A DNA stretch of 64,000 nucleotides, taken from Sphingomonas sp. PsM26. GTDB lineage: Bacteria; Pseudomonadota; Alphaproteobacteria; Sphingomonadales; Sphingomonadaceae. The stretch spans positions 151,232 to 215,231 of the forward strand of contig JARUXA010000007.1 of assembly GCA_030433805.1 (NCBI GenBank). Direction: 5' to 3'. The position numbers were made by a program, and so were the translations under genes. Shown piece after piece: positions 27,601 to 35,809 of the stretch; position 1 is the first letter of the stretch; every line of letters starts with the position of its first letter. Under the pieces are notes generated by a model. That model was not told the origin of the DNA. It saw only the letters and a program-made list of their open reading frames with translations, and did not search any database.

Positions 27601-27800
27601 TCAGCTACTTCGATCTCGCGCTGACCTTCAACATCGCGAAGCGCTACAGCCTGCGGCTGATCTCGAACAATTTGCTCGACAAGGCCCCGCCGATCCTGCC
27701 GAACTCGTACAACATCAGCCTCGCGCGCAGCAACACGATCCCGGCACGGTATGACAGCCTGGGCCGGAACATCGCGATTGGCTTCACCGCCAACTTCTGA
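24699..27800 (+). CDS. TonB-dependent outer-membrane receptor, probable glycan/glycopeptide importer
   Basis: A 1033-residue TonB-dependent receptor. ATG 24699 follows GGGGGAA and starts a Sec signal (M-S-F-R-Y-A-V-S-L-T-A-M-S-A-A-L-G) ending near ARAQQ. The plug domain (about 65-185) includes VTGTRITRPN, NIEEVLNRLPQI, RIKLRSLGFERTLVLIDGKR and GGASSVYGSDAVAGVVNFV. The remainder is the beta-barrel, ending in Phe (GFTANF) as usual for outer-membrane insertion. The long barrel resembles sphingomonad carbohydrate receptors. Position opposite glycosylasparaginase, next to a shared palindrome, suggests it imports N-glycans or glycopeptides. No ExbBD/TonB genes are present, so it must use a shared energy system. 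Confidence 0.9.
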   Translation: MSFRYAVSLTAMSAALGCAAPARAQQVDPAVGTATTAAPEPATDPDVSTATKANVVSGQPVLTVGDGDIMVTGTRITRPNIASAAPITSVTAQDIKAQSPTNIEEVLNRLPQIAPDSQQNYQDSDGRQRIKLRSLGFERTLVLIDGKRLGTQNGQDAGIVPVSLIERVDVLTGGASSVYGSDAVAGVVNFVIKPDFKGVRIDGNYNFYNHQNRANVVTQTAQANGFPINTGLVNDGGRADITLTAGTSLFDDRFKVSGFVNYKHADLVEYASRSTSACQLLQSEKDGPLSCTLSTYSPSGYIAPQSGVNSGKGFVNNPAGGRTFVPYGVGAGNAANPYDGYSYQRAFERVNAGGFTSFKISPEVELYGSALWFRDKSTNRVPTRVFAFSNYGSTPYQVNCNNPFLSASQATAICGAAAGTGATAPIDVRYRFDNAPYLLDTYINTGIRATGGVRGKIGEAWTYDVGGVYARNQQDWMPATLPNFGRINNALNVVNVNGTPTCTATVNGTDPACVPFDAFSAGNSNQSLVDYIYGGVDPEKQRTVGILYDLQANVTGDLGKYGIASPFAEDGLAFAAGVEYREDRQFSVANAAFRADYGGTDSDRNQHVWEGNVEVQAPLVQHKPFAELIQVNGGLRLSKYNINPDTFTTWKGEGLYSPVRDIVLRASFNKAQRAPTVVEAFQASNISYSRQGGSQNDFCAPVARQVSDPNNPGRTITTTAPLASREVCRATGLSDAQYGSALLLCPDSQCTVRSGGFTADPETAYTQTYGIILKPRFVKGLVFSVDRYRIKINNSLGYNDDSYYTDGCLRSNGDPFFCSGIVRAANGTLYAPLNSNATSGFIRAGTTNYYTSIARGWDFQSQYALGLGTVGRLDFSFNGSLTTFAGGQDSPVQPQRNCAGYFGNGCGQLLPEWSHTLRTTYVTRNQLFNASFNWRYVGSLTNANNSGDAAIGGTPDRAQTTFARIAPVSYFDLALTFNIAKRYSLRLISNNLLDKAPPILPNSYNISLARSNTIPARYDSLGRNIAIGFTANF

Positions 27801-27810
27801 TGACGCCGGA

Positions 27811-27844
27811 CACCGACGGCGCCTAAGGGCGTCGTCGGTGGTTT
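27811..27844 (+). terminator. Hairpin terminator after the TonB receptor
   Basis: CACCGACGGCGCC and GGGCGTCGTCGGTG form a stem of about 12-13 pairs with a short AA-containing loop, followed by a brief T run (GGTTTG). It begins 11 bases after the receptor stop. It may be leaky, so the DUF885 gene 78 bases downstream of the receptor could still be partly co-transcribed. Confidence 0.55.
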
Positions 27845-27877
27845 GACCTGCGGGGTTGCAACCGGCATCTGTCGGGA

Positions 27878-29698
27878 ATGACCACGCCCATGTTTTCTCG
27901 CCGCGATACGCTTGCCACATTCGCCGGAGGCGCGGCGCTTGCCGCTGCGCCTGCGATCGGGGCGACCGCTGCGCCCACCGCAGCGGCTTTGCTCGATCGG
28001 TTGGCGTGGGGTTTGCTCGAAATCGATCCGGCGCAGGCGACCAGCCTTGGAGTCGACACGGGCGCGCATGCGGGATTGCGCAGGCGCCTGGATGATCGTT
28101 CCCCGGATGGCGTCGCGGCGCGCCAGCGATTCCTGTCGGATGCGCTGCGCGATCTGGCAAAGGTGCCGCGGCAGGGGCTCGACGCCTCGCTCCTGACGAG
28201 CCTTGCGGTCAGCGAAAGCGCGTTTCGTACTGCGCTCGACGGGATGGCGCTGCCGTATGGTGTCGCCACGATCGGCAATTGGCGCAATACGCCCTACGGC
28301 GTGATCCAGAATGTCGGCAGCTGGCTCGACGTACCGCAACTGCTCGACGGGAATCAGCCGGTGCGGACCGCCGCCGATGCAGAGGCGTATCTCGCGCGGC
28401 TCGCGGCGATGCCCGCGCAACTGGACGGCGAGACGGTCCGGATCCGGGCGGCGCGCGGCAAGGGACTGGTCCCGCCGTCGTTCCTGCTCGACAAGACGAT
28501 CGCAGGGCTGACCCGCACGCGCGCTACGGTGGATGCCGCCGATGGCCCGCTGATAGGCCCGCTCGCGCGCAAGAGCGGTGCGATTGCAGGCAATTGGGTC
28601 GCGCGCGCCAGCGCGATCGCGAGGGAAGCGATCGGTCCGGCGCTCGACCGCCAGCTTGCCGAAATCCGCGCGCAGCGTGCGGTGGCGACCGATGCCGCGG
28701 GGCTGGGCACACGACCGCACGGCCCCGAATGGTATGCCTGGGGACTGCGCGCGGGCACGACCACGCGGCGCACGCCCGCCGATATCCATGCGCTCGGGCG
28801 GGCGCAGCTGATTGAGCTTCATGCGCAGATGGACGTGATCCTCAAGGACTTCGGTCTGACGCAGGGCTCGGTCGCGGAACGATCGGCGCAGTTGCAGAAA
28901 CGACCCGAGATCGCGTTCTCGAACGATGACGCGGGCCGTGCGCAGATCGTCGCGTACATGCAGGGCAAGATCGACGCGATCCGTCCGCGTCTGCCGCAGG
29001 CGTTCCGGTCGCTGGTCAAGGGGAACCTCGAGATCCGGCGGATGCCGCTGGCGGAGGAACCCGGCGCACCCGCGGCTTATGGTGGGCCGGGGTCGCTCGA
29101 CGGGTCGATTCCGGGGAAAGTCTGGGTCAACCTCGGCGATCCGACAATCCACAACAAGGTCACCATCCCCGATCTGGTGTTCCACGAGGGGATCCCCGGC
29201 CATGTCTGGCAGGGGGAATATGCGCAGAAGCTGCCGCTGATCCGGTCGATCCTCGCGTTCAACGCCTATACCGAAGGCTGGGCTCTTTATGCAGAGACGC
29301 TCGCCGACGAGCTCGGGATGTATCGGGACGATCCGGCAGGGCGGCTGGGGTATCTGATGGGGTTGTCGTGGCGCGCGGTGCGGCTGGTGCTCGACACGGG
29401 GATCCACGCGATGGGCTGGACGCGCGACCAGGCGCTCGTCGAATTCATCGCGGCGACCGGATTGCCGCGCAGCAACGCGGTCAGCGAAGTCGAACGCTAT
29501 TGTGCGTGGCCGGGGCAGGCGTGCGGCTACATGCTCGGCCGGACTGAGATCGTCGCGCAACGCGATCGTGCCAAGGCGGCGCTCGGCGGACGGTTCGACT
29601 TGCGCGATTTCGATCAGGCGGTGGTCGACGGCGGGAACGTTCCGCTCGACGTGCTCGCGCAGAACGTCAGCCGGTATATCCAGGCGGCGAAGGGGTAG
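27878..29698 (+). CDS. DUF885 family metallopeptidase-like protein, Tat-exported
   Basis: A 606-residue DUF885 protein. The N-terminus (M-T-T-P-M-F-S-R-R-D-T-L-A-T-F-A-G-G) is a Tat signal; ATG 27890 four codons later is an alternative start that keeps it. Near the C-terminal third it has VFHEGIPGHVWQ, a zinc-binding HExxPGH-like motif, and AYTEGWALYAE, which likely supplies the third ligand. Many relatives are annotated as uncharacterised peptidases. It follows the TonB receptor on the same strand, so a role in cleaving imported glycopeptides in the periplasm is attractive but unproven. Confidence 0.82.
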   Translation: MTTPMFSRRDTLATFAGGAALAAAPAIGATAAPTAAALLDRLAWGLLEIDPAQATSLGVDTGAHAGLRRRLDDRSPDGVAARQRFLSDALRDLAKVPRQGLDASLLTSLAVSESAFRTALDGMALPYGVATIGNWRNTPYGVIQNVGSWLDVPQLLDGNQPVRTAADAEAYLARLAAMPAQLDGETVRIRAARGKGLVPPSFLLDKTIAGLTRTRATVDAADGPLIGPLARKSGAIAGNWVARASAIAREAIGPALDRQLAEIRAQRAVATDAAGLGTRPHGPEWYAWGLRAGTTTRRTPADIHALGRAQLIELHAQMDVILKDFGLTQGSVAERSAQLQKRPEIAFSNDDAGRAQIVAYMQGKIDAIRPRLPQAFRSLVKGNLEIRRMPLAEEPGAPAAYGGPGSLDGSIPGKVWVNLGDPTIHNKVTIPDLVFHEGIPGHVWQGEYAQKLPLIRSILAFNAYTEGWALYAETLADELGMYRDDPAGRLGYLMGLSWRAVRLVLDTGIHAMGWTRDQALVEFIAATGLPRSNAVSEVERYCAWPGQACGYMLGRTEIVAQRDRAKAALGGRFDLRDFDQAVVDGGNVPLDVLAQNVSRYIQAAKG

Positions 29699-29714
29699 CA
29701 GCCGTCCTGCCGGC

Positions 29715-30164
29715 TCAGCGTTTCCGGTAGCGATCGAACCAGGGGGCCGCATCGTCGCCGTAGAGGAGGAGGATGGCGAGCCCCTCGACGCCAAGCTGAA
29801 TGATCGACAGCGCGATCGCGGCGACGTCGCCGTCCCCCATTGGCGCGATCGCACCGATGCCGCGCAGGAAGGCGACACTGGTCCCGAGCCCGAGGATCCA
29901 CCGCAAGCCGAGCGTGTTGCGCGCTGCGGGGGAGTTGCCGAACACCACCAGCAGCATCATCGACACGGCGAAGGCAATCCCGATGAAGCGGATCGCCTTG
30001 ATCCGCATCGCCAGCGTCGCGGCGGCCTCGGGCGCGATCGGAAAGCCGAAATCCGGCGTCCGTCCGGCATAAAGCGCGAGGACGCCCGACACGATTACCG
30101 CAAAGCCGAACATCAGGGCGAACACGGTGATCGATAGCGGGCGGGGCACGGCTCTGTCTTCCAC
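29715..30164 (-). CDS. Small DUF4345-like or unclassified membrane protein
   Basis: About 149 residues with four predicted transmembrane segments (ITVFALMFGFAVIVSGVLAL; IRFIGIAFAVSMMLLVVFG; LRWILGLGTSVAFLRGIGAI; VAAIALSIIQLGVEGLAILL). GTG 30164 is preferred because it sits just ahead of the first helix; a second GTG five codons later is equally possible, and the longer upstream frame is low-complexity. The layout resembles small DUF4345-type proteins, but I do not recognise it firmly. It converges on the DUF885 gene with 16 bases between stops. Function unknown. Confidence 0.65.
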   Translation of the reverse strand: MEDRAVPRPLSITVFALMFGFAVIVSGVLALYAGRTPDFGFPIAPEAAATLAMRIKAIRFIGIAFAVSMMLLVVFGNSPAARNTLGLRWILGLGTSVAFLRGIGAIAPMGDGDVAAIALSIIQLGVEGLAILLLYGDDAAPWFDRYRKR

Positions 30165-30199
30165 GCTGGATGCGGCAGCCGGTTGATATGCGGGCAAGT

Positions 30200-30559
30200 T
30201 TAAGACTTTGCTTCCGTATCTACCGCATCGCGCCGGGGATGGCGGATGGTGAGACCCTCCTTCGCCCATTTCGCGCGGGACTGGCACGTATCGCCGGAGA
30301 CGCGCGGGTAGGGCTCGGCCGGTGCGGGATCAGCGAAGATCCGGATGCAATAGACATTGCCGCGCGCCTGGTAGCGCGCGCGGTAGGTATCGGTGATAGT
30401 GGGCAGATCCCGCATCGTGGCGGACGGCGTGGCGCCGGAGGGGGCGGCGTGCGGCGGTGGTGCGCTCGCAAGGCTTGCGATCGCGACGAAAAACAGCAGG
30501 GGCATGACGAAACTCCAGGCGATCAAAGCGCCGACCTGTTCGGCGCGCCCCTTCGCCAT
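30200..30559 (-). CDS. Small membrane-anchored or exported hypothetical protein
   Basis: A 119-residue protein starting M-A-K-G-R-A-E-Q-V-G, with one hydrophobic segment (ALIAWSFVMPLLFFVAIASL, about 11-30) acting as signal or anchor. The rest is hydrophilic and contains two cysteines (VYCIRIFADP and VSGDTCQSRAKWAKEG). The spacing of Cys and the Arg-Ala-x-Trp pattern recall short sphingomonad envelope proteins of unknown function. ATG 30559 is chosen as the first start giving a clean N-terminus before the helix. No domain is assigned. Confidence 0.6.
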   Translation of the reverse strand: MAKGRAEQVGALIAWSFVMPLLFFVAIASLASAPPPHAAPSGATPSATMRDLPTITDTYRARYQARGNVYCIRIFADPAPAEPYPRVSGDTCQSRAKWAKEGLTIRHPRRDAVDTEAKS

Positions 30560-31925
<1,366 letters not shown>

Positions 31926-31936
31926 ACGCCGCTACA

Positions 31937-31965
31937 CCCCGCCGGTCCTGTCCGGACCGGCGGGG
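31937..31965. terminator. Bidirectional hairpin between mreB and SDR
   Basis: CCCCGCCGGTCC and GGACCGGCGGGG form a perfect 12-bp stem with a five-base loop, 11 bases after the mreB stop and just beyond the stop of the convergent SDR gene. There is no T run, so termination efficiency is uncertain. Confidence 0.6.
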
Positions 31966-31977
31966 ATGCGGATGCGA

Positions 31978-32826
31978 TCAGGCGTCCGGATAGTCCGCGG
32001 CGAGGCTGGCGTCGCGGTGCGCCTCGATCTCGGCAGAACGCGCGCGGAGCTTGTCGGTCACCGCGTCATAGCCCCATTTGCCAAGCACCAGATGGCGCGG
32101 TGGATTGGGATCGACCGTCAGCGCGATCATCGCTTCGCCCGCGCGGACGGGGTCGCCCGCCTGCTTGCCGCTCCCGCCGCGCGTGTCGGCAAGGCGCTTG
32201 GCCGCGGTGTCGGCATAATCGGCGATGGTGCTTTGCGTCTGCTGGAGCGAACGGCCCGCCCAGTCGGTGCGGAACGGCCCCGGCTCGACACAGGTGACGT
32301 CGATCCCGAGCGGCTTGACCTCGGCGAGCAACGCATCCGAGAAGCCCTCGACCGCATGCTTCGACGCCGCATAATAGCCAGATCCCATAAAGCCGACGAG
32401 CCCTGCGACCGAGGTGATGTTGATGATATGCCCGCTCTTCTGCGCGCGCATATGCGGCAGCACCGCGCGCGTCATCGCGAACAGGCCGAACACGTTGGCG
32501 TCGAACTGCTTGCGGATCTCGTCGTCGACGCCTTCCTCGATCGTGCTCTGATAGCCATAGCCTGCATTATTGACGAGCACGTCGATCCGCCCGAACGTCT
32601 CGATTGCGGCTGCAACGACGCTGTCGATCTGCGCCTGCTCGGTGACGTCGAGCGCGAGCGCGAGGACGCGGTCGGGGGCGGCTGCGGCGAGGTCGGCGAC
32701 GCGGTCGGCATCGCGGGCGGTGGCGATCAGGCGCCAGCCGCGGTCGATGATCAACTGCGCGAGGTCGCGCCCGAAGCCGGTCGAGCAGCCGGTGACGAGC
32801 CATACGGGGGAGGGGGAGAAGGCCAT
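31978..32826 (-). CDS. SDR-family oxidoreductase
   Basis: A 282-residue classical short-chain dehydrogenase. The Rossmann cofactor motif is VTGCSTGFGRDLAQ, followed by LVNNAGYG, the catalytic Ser in NITSVAGLVG and the YxxxK pair in GYYAASKHAVEGFSD. EPGPFRTDWAG follows. The TGxxxGxG variant and ARDADRVADLAA after strand 2 resemble NADP-using oxidoreductases and retinol-dehydrogenase-like SDRs. ATG 32826 is chosen because the fold begins immediately (P-V-W-L-V-T-G); upstream codons add nothing. Substrate unknown. It converges with mreB and is divergent from the MDR dehydrogenase at 33162. Confidence 0.88.
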   Translation of the reverse strand: MAFSPSPVWLVTGCSTGFGRDLAQLIIDRGWRLIATARDADRVADLAAAAPDRVLALALDVTEQAQIDSVVAAAIETFGRIDVLVNNAGYGYQSTIEEGVDDEIRKQFDANVFGLFAMTRAVLPHMRAQKSGHIINITSVAGLVGFMGSGYYAASKHAVEGFSDALLAEVKPLGIDVTCVEPGPFRTDWAGRSLQQTQSTIADYADTAAKRLADTRGGSGKQAGDPVRAGEAMIALTVDPNPPRHLVLGKWGYDAVTDKLRARSAEIEAHRDASLAADYPDA

Positions 32827-32965
32827 GCGCGTTTCGCTTTCCGGGTCAGGGGTTTGCAGCACAACGGCTTACCAGATGGGGAGTTCATCGCTTTTTGACC
32901 GGACACCGCATCCGCCCGTGCCGTCGATCGCCCGATGTTCCGCCGCGCTAAGGGTTGCCGCTTCT

Positions 32966-33074
32966 AAGCCCCTCCCTTTCAGGGGAGGGGTTGGGGTGGG
33001 GCAGTGCCTCGCAGAGAGCGGAGTTCTGCTGGACTGCCCCACCCCCAACCCCTCCCCTGAAGGGGAGGGGCTTT
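32966..33074. repeat. Long palindromic repeat, family A copy 1
   Basis: This element fills most of the 335-base gap between two divergent oxidoreductase genes. Its arms are GCCCCTCCCTTTCAGGGGAG and its near-complement, each itself a hairpin, followed inward by GTTGGGGTGGGGCAGT. The asymmetric centre GCCTCGCAGAGAGCGGAGTT recurs in copies at 51.8 and 56.3 kb. The rest of the gap shows no gene. Confidence 0.85.
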
Positions 33075-33161
33075 TTCGCGCCATCCTTCTTCGGGGCCGG
33101 TCGCCGCCGCCGGGCGTTGAGCGCGCGAGACCGGGCAATGGGCCCGACCAAGGAGATTACG

Positions 33162-34169
33162 ATGCGGACGATCACAGTGGGCAATCCGATGACGCTGGAT
33201 ACGCTGGCGCTGGGTGAAACGGCCGACCCGGGCCAGCCGGGCGCGGGCGAGATTCGGGTGGCGCTGCACGGCAGCTCGCTCAACTTCCACGACCTCGGCG
33301 TCGTGACCGGGCGAATGGGCGAGGCGTCGGGCCGGATCCCGCTTGCCGATGGCGCGGGGCTGGTCGAGGCGGTCGGCGATGGTGTCAGCGAATTCGCAGT
33401 GGGCGACATGGTCGTGTCGTGCTTCTTCCCCGACTGGCAGGACGGGACGCCGACGATCGGCGACTTCAGCCGCACGCCGGGCGACGGGGTCGACGGCTTC
33501 GCGCGCGAGGCGGTGGTGTTGCCCGCGACGGCGTTCACGCACGCCCCCAAGGGTTATGACGCGGTCGAGGCAGCGACGATCACCACCGCGGGCCTGACCG
33601 CGTGGCGTGCGCTGGTGGTCGACGGCAAGCTCAAGGCTGGCGACACGGTGCTGTTGCTCGGGACGGGCGGCGTGTCGATCTGGGCGTTGCAGATCGCCAA
33701 GATGATGGGAGCGACGGTGGCGATCACGTCTTCATCGGACGAGAAACTGGCGCGCGCCAAGGCGTTGGGCGCGGATCACTGCGTCAATTACCGCGACACG
33801 CCCGAATGGGGCAGCGCGATCCTCGAGTGGACCGGTGGGCGCGGAGTCGATCACGTCGTCGAGGTCGGCGGGCCGGGGACGCTCGCGCAGTCGATCACGG
33901 CGGTGCGGGTCGGCGGGCACATCTCGCTGATCGGCGTGCTGACCGGCGGCGCGGGCGAGGTGCCGACCGCGGCGCTGATGTCCAAGCAGGCGCGGTTGCA
34001 GGGGCTGATCGTCGGCAGCCGCCGCGAGCAGCAGGAGTTCGTCCGCGCGCTCGACGCGAGCGGCGTGCACCCGGTGGTCGACCGCCGCTTCCCGCTGGAG
34101 CAACTTGCGGACGCGTTCCGCTATGAGGTTGGCGCGGGGCATTTCGGGAAGATCGGTGTGGAATGGTGA
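33162..34169 (+). CDS. MDR-family zinc-free NAD(P)-dependent dehydrogenase/quinone oxidoreductase
   Basis: A 335-residue medium-chain dehydrogenase. The GroES-like catalytic domain (about 1-125) lacks the cysteine cluster for zinc. The Rossmann part (about 130-290) has VLLLGTGGVSIWALQIAKMM and then ITSSSDEKLARAKALGADHC, a Ser/Arg-rich end of strand 2 compatible with NADPH. SSLNFHDLGVVTG is typical of the quinone-oxidoreductase-like branch. AAGGAG lies seven bases ahead of ATG 33162. Substrate unknown; it is probably a monocistronic redox enzyme. Confidence 0.88.
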   Translation: MRTITVGNPMTLDTLALGETADPGQPGAGEIRVALHGSSLNFHDLGVVTGRMGEASGRIPLADGAGLVEAVGDGVSEFAVGDMVVSCFFPDWQDGTPTIGDFSRTPGDGVDGFAREAVVLPATAFTHAPKGYDAVEAATITTAGLTAWRALVVDGKLKAGDTVLLLGTGGVSIWALQIAKMMGATVAITSSSDEKLARAKALGADHCVNYRDTPEWGSAILEWTGGRGVDHVVEVGGPGTLAQSITAVRVGGHISLIGVLTGGAGEVPTAALMSKQARLQGLIVGSRREQQEFVRALDASGVHPVVDRRFPLEQLADAFRYEVGAGHFGKIGVEW

Positions 34170-34331
34170 GGCGGTAGCTTCAGGATGTGCGGGGGCGGGT
34201 GGTCGTGGGCTGAGAAGCCGGTGTGGAGGTTCGCTAGATGGCATCTTGCTGCCCCGCACGGGAGCACGGGAGGGGCTCCGTCGGCACGCTGCAGTGCTGC
34301 CCGCTGCTGCCGCCGTAACGGCCCCTGCCGT

Positions 34332-34437
34332 CTCCCCTCCCTGGAAGGGAGGGGCCGGGGGTGGGTTCGTATGGGGAGAGCGTGGCGCGCGCCGCTGGCC
34401 AACCCACCCCCAACCCCTCCCTTCCAGGGAGGGGAGC
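34332..34437. repeat. Long palindromic repeat, family A variant copy 2
   Basis: It lies in the 298-base gap between two converging genes. The arms CCCCTCCCTGGAAGGGAGGGG match the complementary right arm, and the inner part GGGGGTGGGTT pairs with AACCCACCCCC. It differs from copies 1 and 3-6 by TGGAAGG in place of TTCAGGG, so it may be a sister family. Nothing else gene-like is visible in the gap. Confidence 0.8.
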
Positions 34438-34467
34438 GAGATGGCCTTGCGTCCGATTTCCCGTCGG

Positions 34468-34866
34468 TCAGGCCGGCACGGTGTCGTAGACCACGACCTT
34501 GCGCCACAATGACGAGCACGCCGCGACGAACGCCAGATGCGTCGGATGCTCTTGATAGGCTTTCTGATCGGCGAGCGTGTCGAAGAGCATCAGTTCCGAA
34601 ACGTCGAAACTGGAATCAACCACGTCGCGCTGTTCGGTTCCGGCCGGCACGCCGACGTGGAGCTCGCGCACCTGCGGTACTGCAGACAGCGTTTTCAGGC
34701 CGGCCACCAATTTGGCTCGGTCTCCCGTATTCCCGGGACGCTTGAGCCAGAAGAAAACCTGATGACGCACGCCGACCGATCCCTCGGCCTTGGCGGGACC
34801 GGCAACGGCCACCGCCGCAGCAGTAAGTCCGATGCCGGTAAGCGCTTGTCGTCGGTCGAAATCCAC
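34468..34866 (-). CDS. Dabb-domain (stress-responsive A/B barrel) protein with Tat signal
   Basis: A 132-residue protein. The first about 28 residues (M-D-F-D-R-R-Q-A-L-T-G-I-G-L, then Ala/Val-rich) form a Tat signal ending at AKAEG. The remainder is a Dabb ferredoxin-like barrel (VRHQVFFWLKRPGN, VPQVRELHVGVPAG, DVSELMLFDTLADQKAYQ, HLAFVAACSSLWRKVVVYD). Such domains dimerise and occur as small enzymes or ligand binders. It is 17 bases downstream of the isomerase-like gene and co-directional, so the two exported proteins probably act together. The function is not known. Confidence 0.82.
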   Translation of the reverse strand: MDFDRRQALTGIGLTAAAVAVAGPAKAEGSVGVRHQVFFWLKRPGNTGDRAKLVAGLKTLSAVPQVRELHVGVPAGTEQRDVVDSSFDVSELMLFDTLADQKAYQEHPTHLAFVAACSSLWRKVVVYDTVPA

Positions 34867-34883
34867 GTTGTTTCCCCGTTATC

Positions 34884-35732
34884 TCAGACCGTACATGTCT
34901 TGACCGCTGCCGCCAAAGCGGTCAGCGGATCGCCCTCGGGCATGAACTCGTGGGCGAAATAGCCCTTGAAGCCAAGGTCCGCGACGCTCGTCGCGACCGC
35001 GCGCCAGTTCACTTCCTGCGACCCGTCGAGGTTGTGGCGCCCCGGCACCCCGCCGGTGTGGAAATGGCCGAGCCACTGGATGTTCTCGCGGATCGTGGCG
35101 ATCAGGTCGCCTTCCATGATCTGCATATGGTAGATGTCGTAGAGCAGCTTGACCCGCGGCGAATTGACTTCCTTGCAGACCTTTACGCCCCAGGCGGTAT
35201 GGTCGGCCATGTAATCGGCATGGTCGCGCTTGCTGTTGAGCAGTTCGATGCAGATCGTGACGTCATTGTCCTCGGCGATCTTCTTGACGCGGTTGAGGCC
35301 GATGACCGCGTTGGCCGCCCCTTCCTCGTCCGACATGCCCTTGCGATTGCCCGAGAAGGCGATGACGTTGGGGACGCCTGCCTTGGCCGCCTGCGGGATG
35401 CCGACGCGGAACGCTTGCTCGATCGCGGCGTGGTTCTCGCGGCGGTTGAGGCCGTTGGGAATCGTCATCGGGGCGGCGGCATAGCCCATCGTGCAGCGCA
35501 GCCCGTATTTGCGGGGCGTCTCATAATCGGCGGGTTCGAGCAGATCGATCCCCTGCAGCCCCATCTTCACCGCGGCTTGGCACAGCGTGTCGAGCGGGAT
35601 CTTCTGGTAGCACCAGCGGCTAACCGACTGCTTTAGTCTGCCTTTGGGTGGAGCCGCGAGGATGGGAGCGGGAATCCCCGCTGCCGCCCATGCCGCGAGG
35701 GACGATCCGATGATGTGGCGCCGGGTGATCAT
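34884..35732 (-). CDS. Tat-exported hydroxypyruvate isomerase-like TIM-barrel protein
   Basis: A 282-residue protein of the xylose-isomerase-like TIM barrel/AP endonuclease 2 family, closest in pattern to hydroxypyruvate isomerase. Metal-site features are the Glu in CIELLNSKRDH, LLYDIYHMQIMEGD, GHFHTGGVPGRHNLDG and the C-terminal AHEFMPEG. Unlike cytoplasmic hydroxypyruvate isomerases it carries a clear Tat signal (M-I-T-R-R-H-I-I-G-S-S-L-A-A-W). It is therefore probably a periplasmic sugar isomerase, epimerase or lyase with a different substrate. A palindrome matching the FadR-type GntR operator consensus lies 38 bases upstream. Confidence 0.85.
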   Translation of the reverse strand: MITRRHIIGSSLAAWAAAGIPAPILAAPPKGRLKQSVSRWCYQKIPLDTLCQAAVKMGLQGIDLLEPADYETPRKYGLRCTMGYAAAPMTIPNGLNRRENHAAIEQAFRVGIPQAAKAGVPNVIAFSGNRKGMSDEEGAANAVIGLNRVKKIAEDNDVTICIELLNSKRDHADYMADHTAWGVKVCKEVNSPRVKLLYDIYHMQIMEGDLIATIRENIQWLGHFHTGGVPGRHNLDGSQEVNWRAVATSVADLGFKGYFAHEFMPEGDPLTALAAAVKTCTV

Positions 35733-35770
35733 GCCCGCATCCTAATTGAGAAGCGCGGCACGGCAAGCTG

Positions 35771-35781
35771 TTGTACTACAA
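35771..35781. promoter_or_regulatory. TTGTACTACAA, putative FadR/FCD-type GntR operator
   Basis: TTGTA-C-TACAA is a perfect odd palindrome that fits the general FCD-GntR consensus TNGTNNNACNA. It lies in an AT-rich patch 38 bases upstream of the Tat-exported isomerase-like gene. No regulator of that subfamily is in this window, so the controlling protein would be encoded elsewhere. Confidence 0.5.
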
Positions 35782-35809
35782 AAAGGGAAATTGTTTCGGA
35801 CGGGGTGCG

